From: Owenia fusiformis
Taxonomy: Eukaryota; Annelida; Polychaeta; Sabellida; Oweniidae
Assembly (NCBI GenBank): GCA_903813345.2
Contig: CAIIXF020000006.1
Location: 39,688,848 to 39,752,847 of the forward strand
Length of the DNA: 64,000 nucleotides
Direction of reading: 5' to 3'
The notes under the pieces: generated by a model
What the model saw: only the letters and a program-made list of their open reading frames with translations
Databases searched by the model: none
What the model was told of the DNA's origin: nothing
Part shown: piece by piece, positions 23,265 through 34,969 of the stretch
How positions within the stretch are numbered: position 1 is the first letter of the stretch
Layout of the letters: each line of letters opens with the position of its first letter
Position numbers and translations under genes: made by a program

Positions 23265-24387
23265 GTCTTAACCATTCACAAAGTCCATTAGTCTGATAGT
23301 CTGTGTATCTCTGTTATAGTAAGTGTTCTAGATTTTCTTGTTAATAGAAAAGCCATGCCAGAACATGACTGCAAGTTATTATTGATATTTATAAAACTGA
23401 TGGCCGATAGGAGAACGTTTTCTAGATTTGCCTGTTAACAGAAATGCCATACCAATCCATGACTAAGAGGCTTTTGAAAATCGAATTTTAACTTTTATAT
23501 GAAAAGTTAAGTGTAATACTATAATTTATTATCAGTTAGAAGATATATCTTCTTCACGAGTAATGCTTAATTAAAGAAGGTCAAATGACTATCATGTTCG
23601 TCATTTAACAGGTTTACTTTATATTAATGTTTAACTGTTTTTTTTTGTTAACCAATCAATTTTGAAAAAATGCCAGTATTGATAAGTAGTTCAGCAGCTG
23701 GGAAAATTTTAGAAAATAAATTGGTCCCCTAAGTTTCTCACTGGATTTATGTAGAGCAAGGTCTTGGACTTATTTTGAGCTTGGGTTCTCTGTCCTAGCC
23801 CCAGCAAAGAATGTGAAAATTGATCCTATAGATGGCGCCCCTTACAATTTACCCTCAAATTTAAAACTAATTATTATTTTAATTATTACTTTCATAACTG
23901 AAACATAAAGACATCTCAAAGAGCTTAAATTGATCAATGGTACATTAAATTATGCATTAACATTTTTTCAATGTGTGAAAATCATAATTTATTATTATGA
24001 TTGACCCCTTAAAACTCCCCCTATTTTAAAGGAGGTACTTAAGTAAACTTCCATCACTTTTGTGTTATTCAGGATTCGGGCTTATAAATATTCCTGAATA
24101 TGTACAATTATGCTGTTGAGTGACTGCGGTAACCCTATGTTCATAGCTTTATCACTTTTATGAGAAAAAAATAAAACTTATTTATAATTCGGTTTTGTAT
24201 TATTTTCAGATAACCCATCATCTATACTTTTTAATTTTTCCACACCTTATAACCATGCATAGTATAAATAGTTTTGTTTCATTTTAGACCAATATAGATG
24301 GCTGTAGTTCATAATAATAAATAATAAAATAAAATTTGATTATTTGAAATAATTGATTTAGCAAAGAATGTTTTGATATGCTGGTAT
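23265..24387. other. cGLR 5'-side flank, locus 1
   Basis: This holds a decayed alternative N-terminus (minus strand, about 23280-23365, resembling MAFLLTRKSRTL and ending in stops). The sequence beyond it is paralogous to about 54060-54870, for example the GAAGGTCAAATGACTATCAT and GGCGCCCC..TACAATTTACC segments. No other gene is seen. Confidence 0.6.
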
Positions 24388-24396
24388 TCATAATGG

Positions 24397-24774
24397 TACC
24401 CTTTGCATTCGTTTGACTTCACTTCTTACAAGAGAGCTTCGTCTTCACTCTTTCAAACTAAAATAAACCTGTGAACTCACCGCGCCAATCAGTGTTCGTC
24501 GGCCAAATTTGACCGACGTTCTATATATGGTCATTCCTTTTGACGTCATCGTTAAGCCCGGAATAGACCAATGACATGCGCATATTTAATTATAGCGCAT
24601 TTGGCGTATGTTACTTCAAGCACGCTGATTGGTGGAAGAAAGGTCAGCGCGTAGGTCAGAAGTGATTTATTACCCAACATGTCACCGGTACCCGTCGTGG
24701 GGGCGGGGCTACTAAACTGTAATATGGTCTCTACTAGGCAGAGTGTAGTTTAACTAGACTCTGCACGCAGGGTA
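24397..24774. mobile_element. 378-bp TIR element carrying promoter-like motifs; 9-bp TSD with empty paralogous site
   Basis: The ends are TACCCT...AGGGTA. The 9-mer TCATAATGG flanks it on both sides (24388-24396 and 24775-24783). The paralogous locus at 62827-62835 has a single uninterrupted TCATAATGG joined to the same flanks, so this is a clean insertion. Inside, the composition switches to CpG-rich. It holds GCCAATCA and the inverse GATTGGTGG (CCAAT boxes), TGACGTCA (CRE), GGGGGCGGGGC (GC box), a GTCGG..CCGAC palindrome and a GCAGAGT/ACTCTGC hairpin near the right end. An 8-9-bp TSD fits hAT-, P- or Merlin-like transposition. No transposase is present. Confidence 0.8.
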
Positions 24775-25204
24775 TCATAATGGTGAGTTTAATATTAATA
24801 GAAAATGTAAACCATTCAACATTTCTGAATAAAAGCAAAATTATAATTGATTTTACATCATGAGACAACCCCAAACCTGATATATCTCCAAGCAATCATT
24901 AGTCCATGTTTTCACCATAATCATAATCCAATTATTGCTTTTATTACTTTAGCATGCATTTCAATAGGATGATATAATGATTTACCAATGTATAGGCTTA
25001 CATAATTAAAGATTCAATCTCTCCTTGCAGGTTTATAGTAATTAAAACAATTACTACTTAACATGTATTGTTTTTTTATTGTGCTGCAATACTGAATTAT
25101 GCTGACATTTTTTAGTTTATTACAGCTTTCATTATATTTATTTCATTATATTTATTGCTTTTTAAGAAAATCAAAAGGGTTATAAATATGTCACTCAACT
25201 GATA

Positions 25205-25280
25205 CTCAACTGGTATGATGGGTAACTGGTCAATTCGTACCCAAGATAACTCATACCCAAGTCAAGTCGTACCCAAGACA
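25205..25280. repeat. Degenerate 16-bp minisatellite (AACTCGTACCCAAGAC type)
   Basis: The words GGTAACTGGTCAA..CGTACCCAAG, ACTCATACCCAAG and GTCGTACCCAAGAC recur. The same unit occurs at 45.53, 46.48, 55.71 and 63.27 kb. Confidence 0.65.
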
Positions 25281-25910
25281 ATGCTTATAGTATTCACATA
25301 CCGAATATGAACAAAATCGCTCAAGTACTTTTCGAGTTATAGTAAAATATGTTGAAATGGCGGCCATTTTTCAAAATGGCCACCTTCTACCAAAAGTGTT
25401 ATTAGACAGTGTGCCATGCTTATAGTGTTCACATACCAAATATGAACAAAATCGCTCCACTTCTTTTCGTGTTACTAGTATAGTAAAATACATTAAAATG
25501 GCCGCCATTTTTCAAAATGACCGCCTTCTACCAAAAGTGTCAGTAGACAGTGTGCCATGCTTATAGCATTCACATACCAAATATGAACAAAATCGCTCTA
25601 GTTCTTTTCGAGTTATAGTAAAATATGTTAAAATGGAGGCCATTTTGAAAAATGGCTGCCTTCTACCAAAAGTGTCATTAGACAGTGTGCCATGCTTATA
25701 GTATTCACATACCAAATATGAATAAAATCGCTATAGTACTTTTCCAGTTATAGTAAAATACATTAAAATGGCGGCCATTTTGAAAAATGGCCACCTTCTA
25801 CCAAAAGTGTCATTAGACAGTGTGCCATACTTATAGTATTCACATACCAAATATGAACAAAATCGCTCCACTACTTTTCGAGTTACAGCAAAAATCGTAA
25901 AATAGCGAGT
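25272..25910. repeat. Tandem repeat, ~137-bp unit, ~4.6 copies
   Basis: Each unit contains 'CTACCAAAAGTGTC', 'GACAGTGTGCCATGCTTATA', 'CACATACCAAATATGAACAA' and 'AAAATGG(C)GGCCATTTT'. Within the unit, GGCCATTTT and AAAATGGC form short palindromes. A degenerate flank continues to about 26160. Confidence 0.8.
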
Positions 25911-26159
25911 GAAGGCAGCTTTTTTTTCAAGATGGCTGCCATGTGCTTCTTAAATACCTACATTTCTAGCTTTGTTAATGTCCTATAAAATTTTTTTTCA
26001 TTTAAAACATATTGCTATAACAGTTTTACATATTGTACCTAAATTACTATAAAATCGGCACTAAAATTGCCACCATTTTTAAATGAGCGGCCATTTTGAA
26101 AATCAGCTTTGGAGCTGAACTCCTACCCCCATAATGTATATGTGTCCAAAATATGAACA

Positions 26160-28080
26160 AAATCAGGCCAACGGTATTTGAGTTATTGCCCGGACGGACG
26201 GACGTATCCCCGGATGCTATCCTATGTGTCTTTTCGTCTGGACATCAATCCCCTGTGAAACTGTTTTCCCCTTTGTGTCTACACACACAAAAAAAAGTTT
26301 CCAAAAAGTCTATTTTCAACCCTTCTGCGTTTACTACAAGTTATCTGAGAAGACACATAAAAATGTGTCCAAGTCCATGTCCATGTCCAAGTCAATGGAT
26401 GTCCAGGTCCCTATAAAATATTCGAACATGACTGTATTCAGGCCTTCTATAAACTGTGAACAAAGTCAATGCTTCAGCAGGGTTATATTCAAGATCAATG
26501 CCCCAGCTCTGTACTAGTGTTTCGTTCAGTGCACTCAATGGTCAGTTCAGGCTGTTCCGTTCTTTTTGCAAAATTTAATTTTTATATGGATATTCGCTGG
26601 GATTTTTTGGTTTCTGGGCAATATAGAATTAATTTCAATAAGTATGAATGTAGTAGATATGCCTGAAACCAATAAAATAGGCCTAAATGTCAATACAAAA
26701 AAGTCGGGGTCAGGAGGTAAGTAAACAAATTGGAACAGCCAAAAGCTCAACCGGAAGTATAAATGAAAAAAGTGGAAATGAACATCGAAATTGACCATTT
26801 TGCAATATTCTGGTGAGCTTTCATGCAGGAGGTATTCGAAACTAGTAGCCCTGCTCTTTGGTCTATATTTCTTAAATTTAATATCAACGTTGTGAACATT
26901 TCTTAAAAAGATGTTACACTAAATTTGATTTGCCAATATGATTTAATTGTAAAACAATAGCTTTTCAGATAACATACCCTCAGAGCCATCTATAGAAACA
27001 AAATGGCTTGTTCATTGAATCAAACATACATAGTAATTGCAACTAGTGTTCTAGTGTTAGAAGTTTGTGATCATGTTTTGATAAAAAAGAACAGATTAAT
27101 TTTAAAGTAAGTGAAATGAAAGTGAAATTGATTGTCTGAGTCAGAGAAATCGGGTTTCTCTTTGAAACACATTTTCACTGGCACCAGTTTCCCTTTTGTG
27201 TTTAATTTTGAATAAATATAAAAGAATAAGACACAGAAGAACTTGGTTACATAAGATATAACACATGGGAAACATTCCAGATTTCACTAGGAGTTTTCAT
27301 AGCCACAGGAGAATTTTAAACATGAAGGTTATAAATAAGTACACACAACATTAAGACACAAAAGGACCTATACAGTAAAGCTCAGAATATATTTGAATTT
27401 CAGATAATTGTCATTGGTAATTTGATCTTTCTTTACAGTTAAACAAATGTTTGTGTGTCTTGGAAAGTTGCTTTAAAGATATAAGGCTTGGACACAAGAC
27501 ACAAAAGGCCGCTTTTTTCGGAAAATACCCATGGAGACATACAAGGGTGTTTCATAGGCACAAAGGAGAGCTTAGATACACACAAGGCTAAATAGACAGT
27601 ACAGTAACACATAAGGTATTATCCAAGAGAAACATGTTCATGTAGACACGCAAGGAGATTTCATAGACACACAGGGAAATTTTGAAACACAAAAGGCTAA
27701 ATAGACACAAAAATAAGACACAGAAGTACAGTGACACATAAGGTATCATCTGTTAGTACATCCGGCTGGACAGACGGACAGACAGACGGACAAGTGAATG
27801 ATTGCAAAAGCTCACCATGTGAGCTTAAAATGCTCTGATATGCCTTGTTATATGGTAATTTGATTGGTCAAATCAGTATAGTAGCTATCATTATTCATAG
27901 AAGCCCTGGTCACACCCCATTGTCTTATACATTGTAGCACCGGAAGTTAACGTTTTTATACAAGTATTTTCATCAAATAAGGGCAGATTATGCATCATAT
28001 CTCTGTTAAATAAAAACACACCGCTCATTTTTCAAACTTGGAGCCAGTTTACAAATCAACTTGCTCCATTTTACTTAGCA
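26160..28080. other. Gene-poor stretch with GACACA-rich degenerate repeats
   Basis: No supported gene. GACAC and ACACAAAAGG words recur irregularly from about 27220 to 27750. A GGACAGACGGACAGACAG microsatellite lies near 27770. The short open frames have no recognisable motif. Confidence 0.4.
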
Positions 28081-28193
28081 GTTATGTCCCTATCATTGAA
28101 TATATGCCTGAGGTCTGTCACCAATATAGCCCGAGCTTGCGAGGGCTATATTACGACAGACCGAAGGCATATATTCAATGCTACGGACATAAC
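28081..28193. repeat. 113-bp near-perfect hairpin
   Basis: Nested stems are GTTATGTCC/GGACATAAC, ATTGAATATATGCCT/AGGCATATATTCAAT, GGTCTGTC/GACAGACC and ATATAGCCC/GGGCTATAT around a 10-base loop (GAGCTTGCGA). Confidence 0.85.
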
Positions 28194-28449
28194 TGTTGTA
28201 TTACATACTTTTATATCATGGCTACGTTATATCATTGACACCACGTGTCTGTGTGCGAGTGAAATTAGTAAGAAATGAAACATGACATCCCGATGACGTC
28301 ATAAGATTGTCATGGTAAAAAGTTTGACGGCTATACAGGAATATATAGCCGACCTTCAGCTCCATTGACTTTAATACAAATGCTTCACTGGGTATGTAAT
28401 ACAAGCTATATAGAGAAAATCTAGCAACTGGGAAACATGAAATGATATA

Positions 28450-28588
28450 ACAAATATTCATTGAGAATTACAGGGTGGTCAATATGAAATAACTGTTACC
28501 AAAATTCAGGTTTTGTAACATTAAAATTAGAAAGTAGAATGTGCAATTATCATATCACTCTGTAGTATTCTGCAGTATTCAAATGGAC
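28450..28588. repeat. cGLR 3'-flank repeat, locus 2
   Basis: A single unit of the cGLR-associated downstream repeat (ACCAAAATTCAGGTTTTGTA, TATCACTCTGTAGTATTCTG). It is interrupted by the TTAA element that follows. Confidence 0.6.
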
Positions 28589-28592
28589 TTAA

Positions 28593-29162
28593 AGGGTGAC
28601 GCATAACGTTTAGCAAATCGAACGCTCGTTTCTGGTGTTGCTCACCGTTTAGTATAAAAGGCCCGATCCCGGAATAATACTCAAGGGTTCACAGGTTCGA
28701 GGTCGTTGTGTCAACACCTCTAACTGTTATATAGCATAAGTATATTATAGATCGTCACACATTTATAAAAGGGTGATTTTTATTTTGACAAATCAATTCC
28801 ACATTTATGGGTGAAGTTTCAGGATCTTCTATTTGTGTATAATAAGGAAAATTGGCATCTAAATTTCCCCATAACCTAATAGCACACAGTTTGTCATATG
28901 AAATATCCTACAAATGAAACAAAGCAAGACAAACCGGTTTCTAATACAAGGATTATATTGGGTCTTGTACATGTATTCTTTGAACGCAATCACTCTTTGG
29001 ATAACGTTTTCAAAATCATTATAAACGGATTACTTTATCTCAAAGACAATTTCAATGAACTGGATTTTACAGAACTCCCCTTATTTTTTAAAAATGGACT
29101 GATCCAGTTGATTCGCCTGGTGCCGCCATATTGTTTTTATACGGGATGCTAATCGGAACCCT
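28593..29162. mobile_element. 570-bp TTAA-flanked (piggyBac-like) non-autonomous element
   Basis: It is flanked by TTAA at 28589-28592 and 29163-29166. The paralogous sequence near 43320-43330 has one TTAA in the same context (TATTCAAAAGAAC-TTAA-AGCAAGAC), which acts as an empty site. The ends are AGGGT/ACCCT. A 218-bp deletion derivative lies inverted at 41711-41928. TTAA duplication is the hallmark of piggyBac-type transposition, although piggyBac ends usually start CCC. A short open frame (28898-29152) has no transposase motif. Confidence 0.75.
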
Positions 29163-29361
29163 TTAATGGAAGACAGTCATTTTATAATACATTGCATGTA
29201 TATGAAATCATACAACAAGTATTTTTGATAATTACTGTCACAGTGGTTACTAGCTGAAGATATCAAAAATATATCTGGTAAAGAAATTCAGTTTTACCTT
29301 GGACCCAATTATAGAGACAAGAGATTATACTGTTATTTAGGCTATAGGATGAGATAAATTG

Positions 29362-29592
29362 TTATTTGCTATAAAATCTGGTTATTAATTCATCAATCTT
29401 TTGTATTGGTATCTTCCAATTTTGATAATATGAGGGACCATATTGCTGAACTAAGCCACCCTTCTTGTTGTTCCATAGTTCAGATAGGATTAACCATCTG
29501 TCCACATGTAGAGCATCCTCTCCTGTACTTGAGCCAGATCTCAGTGCACGTTTTGTGACGTAGAAAACTATGGGGATTATATTCCATTTAAA
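29362..29592 (-). pseudogene. cGLR 3' fragment (copy 2)
   Basis: About 76 codons match only the extreme C-terminus of the other copies: RALRSG, TGEDALHVDRW, LSELWNNK and KIDELITRFYSK, ending at TAA 29362-29364. The NTase core is gone. Similarity ends abruptly near 29592. No stop interrupts the remaining frame. Confidence 0.8.
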
Positions 29593-30096
29593 TATATAAA
29601 TCTGACAATTCTATGAACAACAGCTTTTCCAGCTAATTTCATAATATACTCTAAATCAGAGCTCCAAAAACAGGAGATACGCTAACTTTACGAAATGATG
29701 TCATCATTACATATCTTATTTCTGTAACTTGCCTGGCTTTGACTTGTTTCATTGATAATTAATCAGTTTGTAAGAGTTAATAGATTAATTTTCTCCAACT
29801 GAGGGTTCTTATATTTGTGGACACCCTGTAGATAAATGGAAATTAAGAAATTGGTTTAAAACACAAAGAAACAACTTGTTTCGAGGATGACTTAACTAAA
29901 TTATCTATAATTTATGTAGATTTGAATTACCAATCATAATTTTGATTTTGAAATACGATAGAATGATCATGTATACAAAGATCTAAAAGTGACAGAACAT
30001 AATCGTTGCAGTGGTCGTGATTTCATTGCCAATCATGATCAACATCAGTTTATATTTTAAACTTTCAAAGTTAGTTAAGGAATGTTTCATGCTTCC

Positions 30097-30260
30097 TGGT
30101 CAACTCAACCCCAAGTCAACTAAACCCAAGTCAAGTCAATCCTTAGTCAACTCAACCCCAAGTCAAGTCAATCCTTAGTCAAGTCGACCCCAAGTCTACT
30201 CAACCCTTAGTCAACTGGACCCCAAGTAATCTCAACCCTTCGCAACTCAACCCATCTCGA
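30097..30260. repeat. Minisatellite of (CAACCC(C/T)(A/T)AGTCAACT)-type units
   Basis: About ten degenerate units of 15-16 bp alternate CCCCAAGTCAA and CCTTAGTCAA. It resembles the 16-bp CGTACCCAAG unit elsewhere in the window. Confidence 0.7.
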
Positions 30261-30669
30261 CCAATGAGATTTAACTTGTTTTTAAGGTTAAAATACATTA
30301 TTCATACAATATATATCATTAAATTTTGAAAGTAATTAGTTAGATATTTTGATTGTTTGTGCAGTCTTAATTTAAAATCTTACTTCAAAAAATAAACATT
30401 TTTGTTACAAATAGATCAGAAGGAAGATTTGAACTGAATCATAAAGTCTCAATCTGATTGTTCATGACACCTGACATAGATGATGTGAAATAAATCGAAT
30501 TTATTATCATTGGCATGTTTTAAAATGATGACCTGCATATAATAGAACTTTGAAATATTAATTACATTTTTATTGTATTTTAGTGATTGCCACCCTAATT
30601 TAGTAGATAACACTAAACATGATTCACTGCTACTATCATTGCCCTTGTAAATTAAAGATAATAGTATGC

Positions 30670-31255
30670 ATACCTGCCAACCTAATACCAAAAATTTGCG
30701 GTAGTTTTTTTTAAATTGTGGTACATGTATTTTTTCAAAATACGGTAGTTTTGCGGTATTTTTCGACAAAAATGCGGAAGTTTTACGGTAGAATTTGAAA
30801 AAATTCGGTAGTTTTTGCGGTAGATTTTTGAAAAAACTGTACTTTTTTCAGAATTTTTTTAAAATTTGTGGTAGTTTTGTGGTCTATTTTTGAAAAACTG
30901 TTGTTTTGCAGAAGATTTTGTGAAATGCAGTAGTTTTCCAGTAGATTTTGAAAAAATATTGTTGTTTTTGCAGTAGATTTTAAAAAAAACGGTTCCATAT
31001 AATAACGGTAGATTTTACGGTAGATTGAACAAGAATACTGTTAATTTTAGCAGAAATCGGTAGATTTCCAAATACTTATGGTATATTTTACAGCCGTTCT
31101 TATAGAAAAAATTGAATTATAATAAAATATTTTATGTTAGATTTCGGTAAAATTACGGTAGATTTTGGATTTTTTATGGTTATTTTTACGGGTAAAAATG
31201 AAAAACTAAAATTTTAAGGCAGATTCCTGTAAAAATACGGTAGGTTGGCAGGTAT
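30670..31255. mobile_element. 586-bp TIR element filled with GCGGTAG(T)n repeats
   Basis: The ends are ATACCTGCCAACCTA and its inverse TAGGTTGGCAGGTAT. The interior is a degenerate array in which 'CGGTAG' followed by a T/A run recurs every 25-35 bp. There is no coding potential. Confidence 0.8.
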
Positions 31256-31391
31256 GGTACATATAACCCTTCACATCCATTTGACACAAGCTTATTAAGA
31301 GTTAAAAAAAAAACCTTGAACTCTCCAAGTCAATCAGGGTTCTCCCATCTCTTTCTATACATGAGCATTTTTCTGGTAAATTTTTACCTAG

Positions 31392-32280
31392 TATTGATCG
31401 ACATTTGACTTTATTTAAGTCTGTTTCTTTTTGCTGAATCTTTCAATTGAATTGTTTAAGACACATCAGCCTTCACCTCCAAGTCAGGGCTTCGTGGAAT
31501 ATCATCTTGTGAAAGATGCACAGATATTCACCAAACATACTATTGATCGACATTTGACTTTATTTAAGTCTGTTTCTTTTTGCTGAATCTTTCAATTGAA
31601 TTGTTTAAGACACATCAGCTTTCACCACCCAGTCAGGGCTTCGTTGAATATCATCTTGTGAAAGATGCACAGATATTCACCAAACATACTATTGATCGAC
31701 TTTTGACTTTATTAAAGTCTGTTTCTTTTTGCTGAATCTTTCAATTGAATTGTTTAAGACACATCAGCTTTCACCTCCAAGTCAGGGCTTCGTGGAATAT
31801 CATCTTGTGAAAGATGCACAGATATTCACCAAACATACTATTGATCGACATTTGACTTTATTTAAGTCTGTTTCTTTTTGCTGAATCTTTCAATTGAATT
31901 GTTTAAGACACATCAGCCTTCACCTCCAAGTCAGGGCTTCGTGGAATATCATCTTGTGAAAGATGCACAGATATTCACCAAACATACTATTGATCGACAT
32001 TTGACTTTATTTAAGTCTGTTTCTTTTTGCTGAATCTTTCAATTGAATTGTTTAAGACACATCAGCTTTCACCACCCAGTCAGGGCTTCGTTGAATATCA
32101 TCTTGTGAAAGATGCACAGATATTCACCAAACATACTATTGATCGACTTTTGACTTTATTAAAGTCTGTTTCTTTTTGCTGAATCTTTCAATTGAATTGT
32201 TTAAGACACATCAGCCTTCACCTCCCAGTCAGGGCTTTGTGGAATATTTTCTTGTGAAAGATGCACAGATATTCACTGGT
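31392..32280. repeat. 149-bp satellite, six copies in a three-unit higher-order repeat
   Basis: Units start at 31392, 31541, 31690, 31839, 31988 and 32137 with TATTGATCGAC. Variants alternate in order 1-2-3-1-2-3. Units 2 and 5 share ACCACCCAG and CGTTGAAT. Units 3 and 6 share CTTTTGACTTTATTAAAG. Units 1 and 4 share CCTTCACCTCCAAG. The latest expansion was therefore a 447-bp trimer. Confidence 0.88.
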
Positions 32281-32286
32281 TTATGT

Positions 32287-32440
32287 TCAACCTTCACAAA
32301 CTCTAAATGTAGTACACGGTATAACGCGTGGTAACGGTATGGCACGACACAAACAACTTGAATTTGCGTTGTACCTCATCGCAGGTAAATGTATCCACAC
32401 GTTTTACCATATACTACATTCAGAGTGTGTGTAAGTTTGA
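32287..32440. repeat. Imperfect hairpin
   Basis: ATGTAGTA..GGTA..AACGCGTGG is mirrored by CCACACGTT..ACC..ACTACAT. The outer arms (CACAAACTCT/AGAGTGTGTG) extend the fold. Confidence 0.6.
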
Positions 32441-33247
32441 CCATGAAATTCACTGTAAAGTTCACTGTCTAGGATGTTGTTACAGACATTTACATATTAA
32501 CAAATATTCCCGTTTGTGGGTTGAACCATAATACTTGGCAAATCAATGTAACATTCAACATGCTTTAAAATGATATATGACACATACTATGGGAACATTG
32601 GCCTATGTCTGCTTAGGGAATCCCATACTTTCGGGATACCCTTTATTACATAATGAATTAAAATATTAAAATTAAAGCTACTAAGTGCTTTTATTAGATT
32701 ATGAAAACATTTCGTTCAATGAACTACCCATAGAACTTTAGTTATATACCTGAGCATTTTTAGCCCTCTAAATTATGTCAAAACAGTTCAACTGATTAGG
32801 TTCAAATTTAATTAAACTTATCAGGACAAACTAAGTACTTGTGTTTGAATATAATAATTAATCTTTCAGTAGATAAGCATTTTAATGGTATCTGGTACAT
32901 CATACTGACCTTTATATGGATGACTTTTGGAATATTAATTGACTTGTTTTTGCGTTTTAAGATTAGTTGTTTTAAGTACCCAGGCACTCAATATAATTGA
33001 GATTTTATGGCCATTTTACATAACATGCTCAAAAGTCCGGTATTGTCTCTTGATGCAAACTTGAACTCATTGGGTAAAGTCATTCTGACAACATGCTCAA
33101 AGATATCTTGTGTTATAATGACTCTCCTTTTCCTTTTAATATCTTGTTTCAACTCTCCGATGATTCCAGGGCTGTTAACTTGTTTGTGTAGACAAACTAT
33201 AAAACTCATTCTCACAGCTAGAAATGGTGGAACACTTCTAACCCCGA

Positions 33248-33440
33248 TCACACCAAACTAGTTCTTTAACGTTCTTTCCAGTCCTACGAAAACGTCATAA
33301 AACGGCTCAGTCTGGCTGTGGTCGGCAAATATGTCTAAAATAATTAGCTACTTCGTTCATAAGCAGTCTTCAATAAGTCCATCTCATTCGCAGTTCGTCC
33401 AGGTCGCACTACGTCGGTGTAGAACGTCGAATAATGCGTC
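33248..33440. mobile_element. Truncated copy of the TCACACCAAACTAG MITE
   Basis: It begins with TCACACCAAACTAGTTCT and matches the inverted strand of about 1000-1191 (landmarks CCAGTCCTACGAAAACGTC, TCTGGCTGTGGTCGG, TTCGTCCAGGTCGCA). Similarity is lost after 'GCGTCCCTAGT'. No matching right end was found. Confidence 0.75.
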
Positions 33441-33484
33441 CCTAGTACTACCTGGGTCGAAGTACGGGAATTACGTTTTTAAAG

Positions 33485-34340
33485 TTCTCAGATTATAATT
33501 TGGCACAAAGCTTGAATAAGTTTCTTCGATTTGGAATTTGTTTTATGAATGAAATTGTTTTTGTTACATCAACGAAAATCCGTTATATTACCAATGTTTA
33601 CTTTGACGACTTACATCAATGTAACAAAAGTGATGGTCTAAATGCATAAATTACAGCTTAACAAAAATCAAATTAAAAACCGAGAGTATTTCTTAAAGCT
33701 AAACTATATCCTCAAACTTTGTGCCAAATGATAATCTGCAACTTGTAGGTTTTTAAGTAGGTTTAAATCGGGAACTTAGAGATCGAGTCGTCCAGATTTC
33801 TATTCTGGACAATCAGTAATGTCCCAATATAATTGCTCATAAAACATCATATATACCTTAGATATATCTGAGACCAAATCATAAGCACGATATCGACAAT
33901 ATATTGAGGATATCAACAGGACAACCAAAAGAACTGTCAGAATTGAACGCAATAAGTCAAAAACAGAATACAATGTTTTTTGGGGATTTATCTATTTTGT
34001 AACCCCTTAGAAGTAATAAATATGGCTTCTCTAAGCCAAAATAATCTGAGGGGAAAAGCCAATCAGACTGGAAGAAAGAGCGGGCTTTTTAAATTTAATT
34101 TGAATTTCTAAGTGGAAATTCATGGCTAGGAACAATCATCGAATTGATACTGTTAACGAATTAATTCAAGCCTCAGAATTGAAAAGTTGATAAACAAACT
34201 TGTTTAACATCAAATAACACGAAAAAATCAGGGGGTTACTCTAATTATGTTTTTAGGAGACCCGATCTCTTTAAAGAAGTAGGTTTAAATCGGGAAAATA
34301 AAGAAACTTGTATACAGGAAGTTCATCCATGGTTTGTTGC
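33485..34340. mobile_element. Foldback element copy interrupted by a second insertion
   Basis: The arms AATTTGGCACAAAG and CTTTGTGCCAAAT with surrounding sequence match the foldback at 38556-38970. The right outer arm resumes after 34296 (AGGAAGTTCATCCATGG). The 20-mer aagtaggtttaaatcgggaa is present at both 33755-33774 and 34277-34296 and brackets a roughly 500-bp insert. The insert's ends are inverted (AGAGATCGAGTC / GACCCGATCTCT). Confidence 0.65.
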
Positions 34341-34969
34341 TTGTTGTTGTCCTGACTGCAATTGAATATTAATTGAAAGTCCCATCACTACATTTTGAAC
34401 ATTGTATTCATTGGAAAGAGGTTAAAATCTCATATTACAGGGAAAAATACATTAAGTTAACAGTACTAAGTCATGTATTTCATTCCAACCATACACATAA
34501 ACAGTAAAGCCCCCCCCCCCCCAGGTAAAAGGTAAGATATATGACTGGTTAGAAATACATCTGAGATTTGAGAAAAATACTATAGGTCCAATTATGTTTG
34601 GGAATATATTTCTTGATGTGAGTGGAATGATTAGATACCCAACGTGCACTTAAAATGCTTAAATGTAAATGTATGCGATGTGTAATCAAGGCGAGATTAA
34701 TATTTATATCATTTACCAAGAACATTTTAAGACGGTGAGAGCTTTTATATTTTGCGATAGTGTCAATTCAAATAATAATATATCATGATAATCACAGTGC
34801 TTGCATGATCGAGTAGGGTAATAATTAATATTGTTAGTACCTCAGTTGAAATACTCGATTTTGATTGGTCAACGAGCGGTGAATAATTTTAACTGTACAC
34901 CACGCATGCATTGCCGGTGAATAATATTCCCAGCATTCCACTAAAATGACGTCATAATCAGACGATAAA

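Noticed and set aside
24778-24800. ATG directly followed by GTGAGT after a CpG-rich, CCAAT/CRE/GC-box region, looking like a promoter plus first exon with a donor.
   Set aside because: The ATGGTGAGT spans the right-hand target duplication of the 378-bp insertion, and the same ATGGTGAGT exists in the paralogous empty site at 62832 without any promoter-like sequence. It is therefore coincidental flank sequence.
26153-26520. Overlapping open frames near a GGACGGACGGACG tract.
   Set aside because: They lie in the degenerate tail of a tandem repeat, with low-complexity composition and no domain signal.
32988-33261. Open frames on both strands just before the MITE copy.
   Set aside because: Both frames are under 90 codons and overlap antiparallel. 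Neither has a motif or a paralogue in the window.
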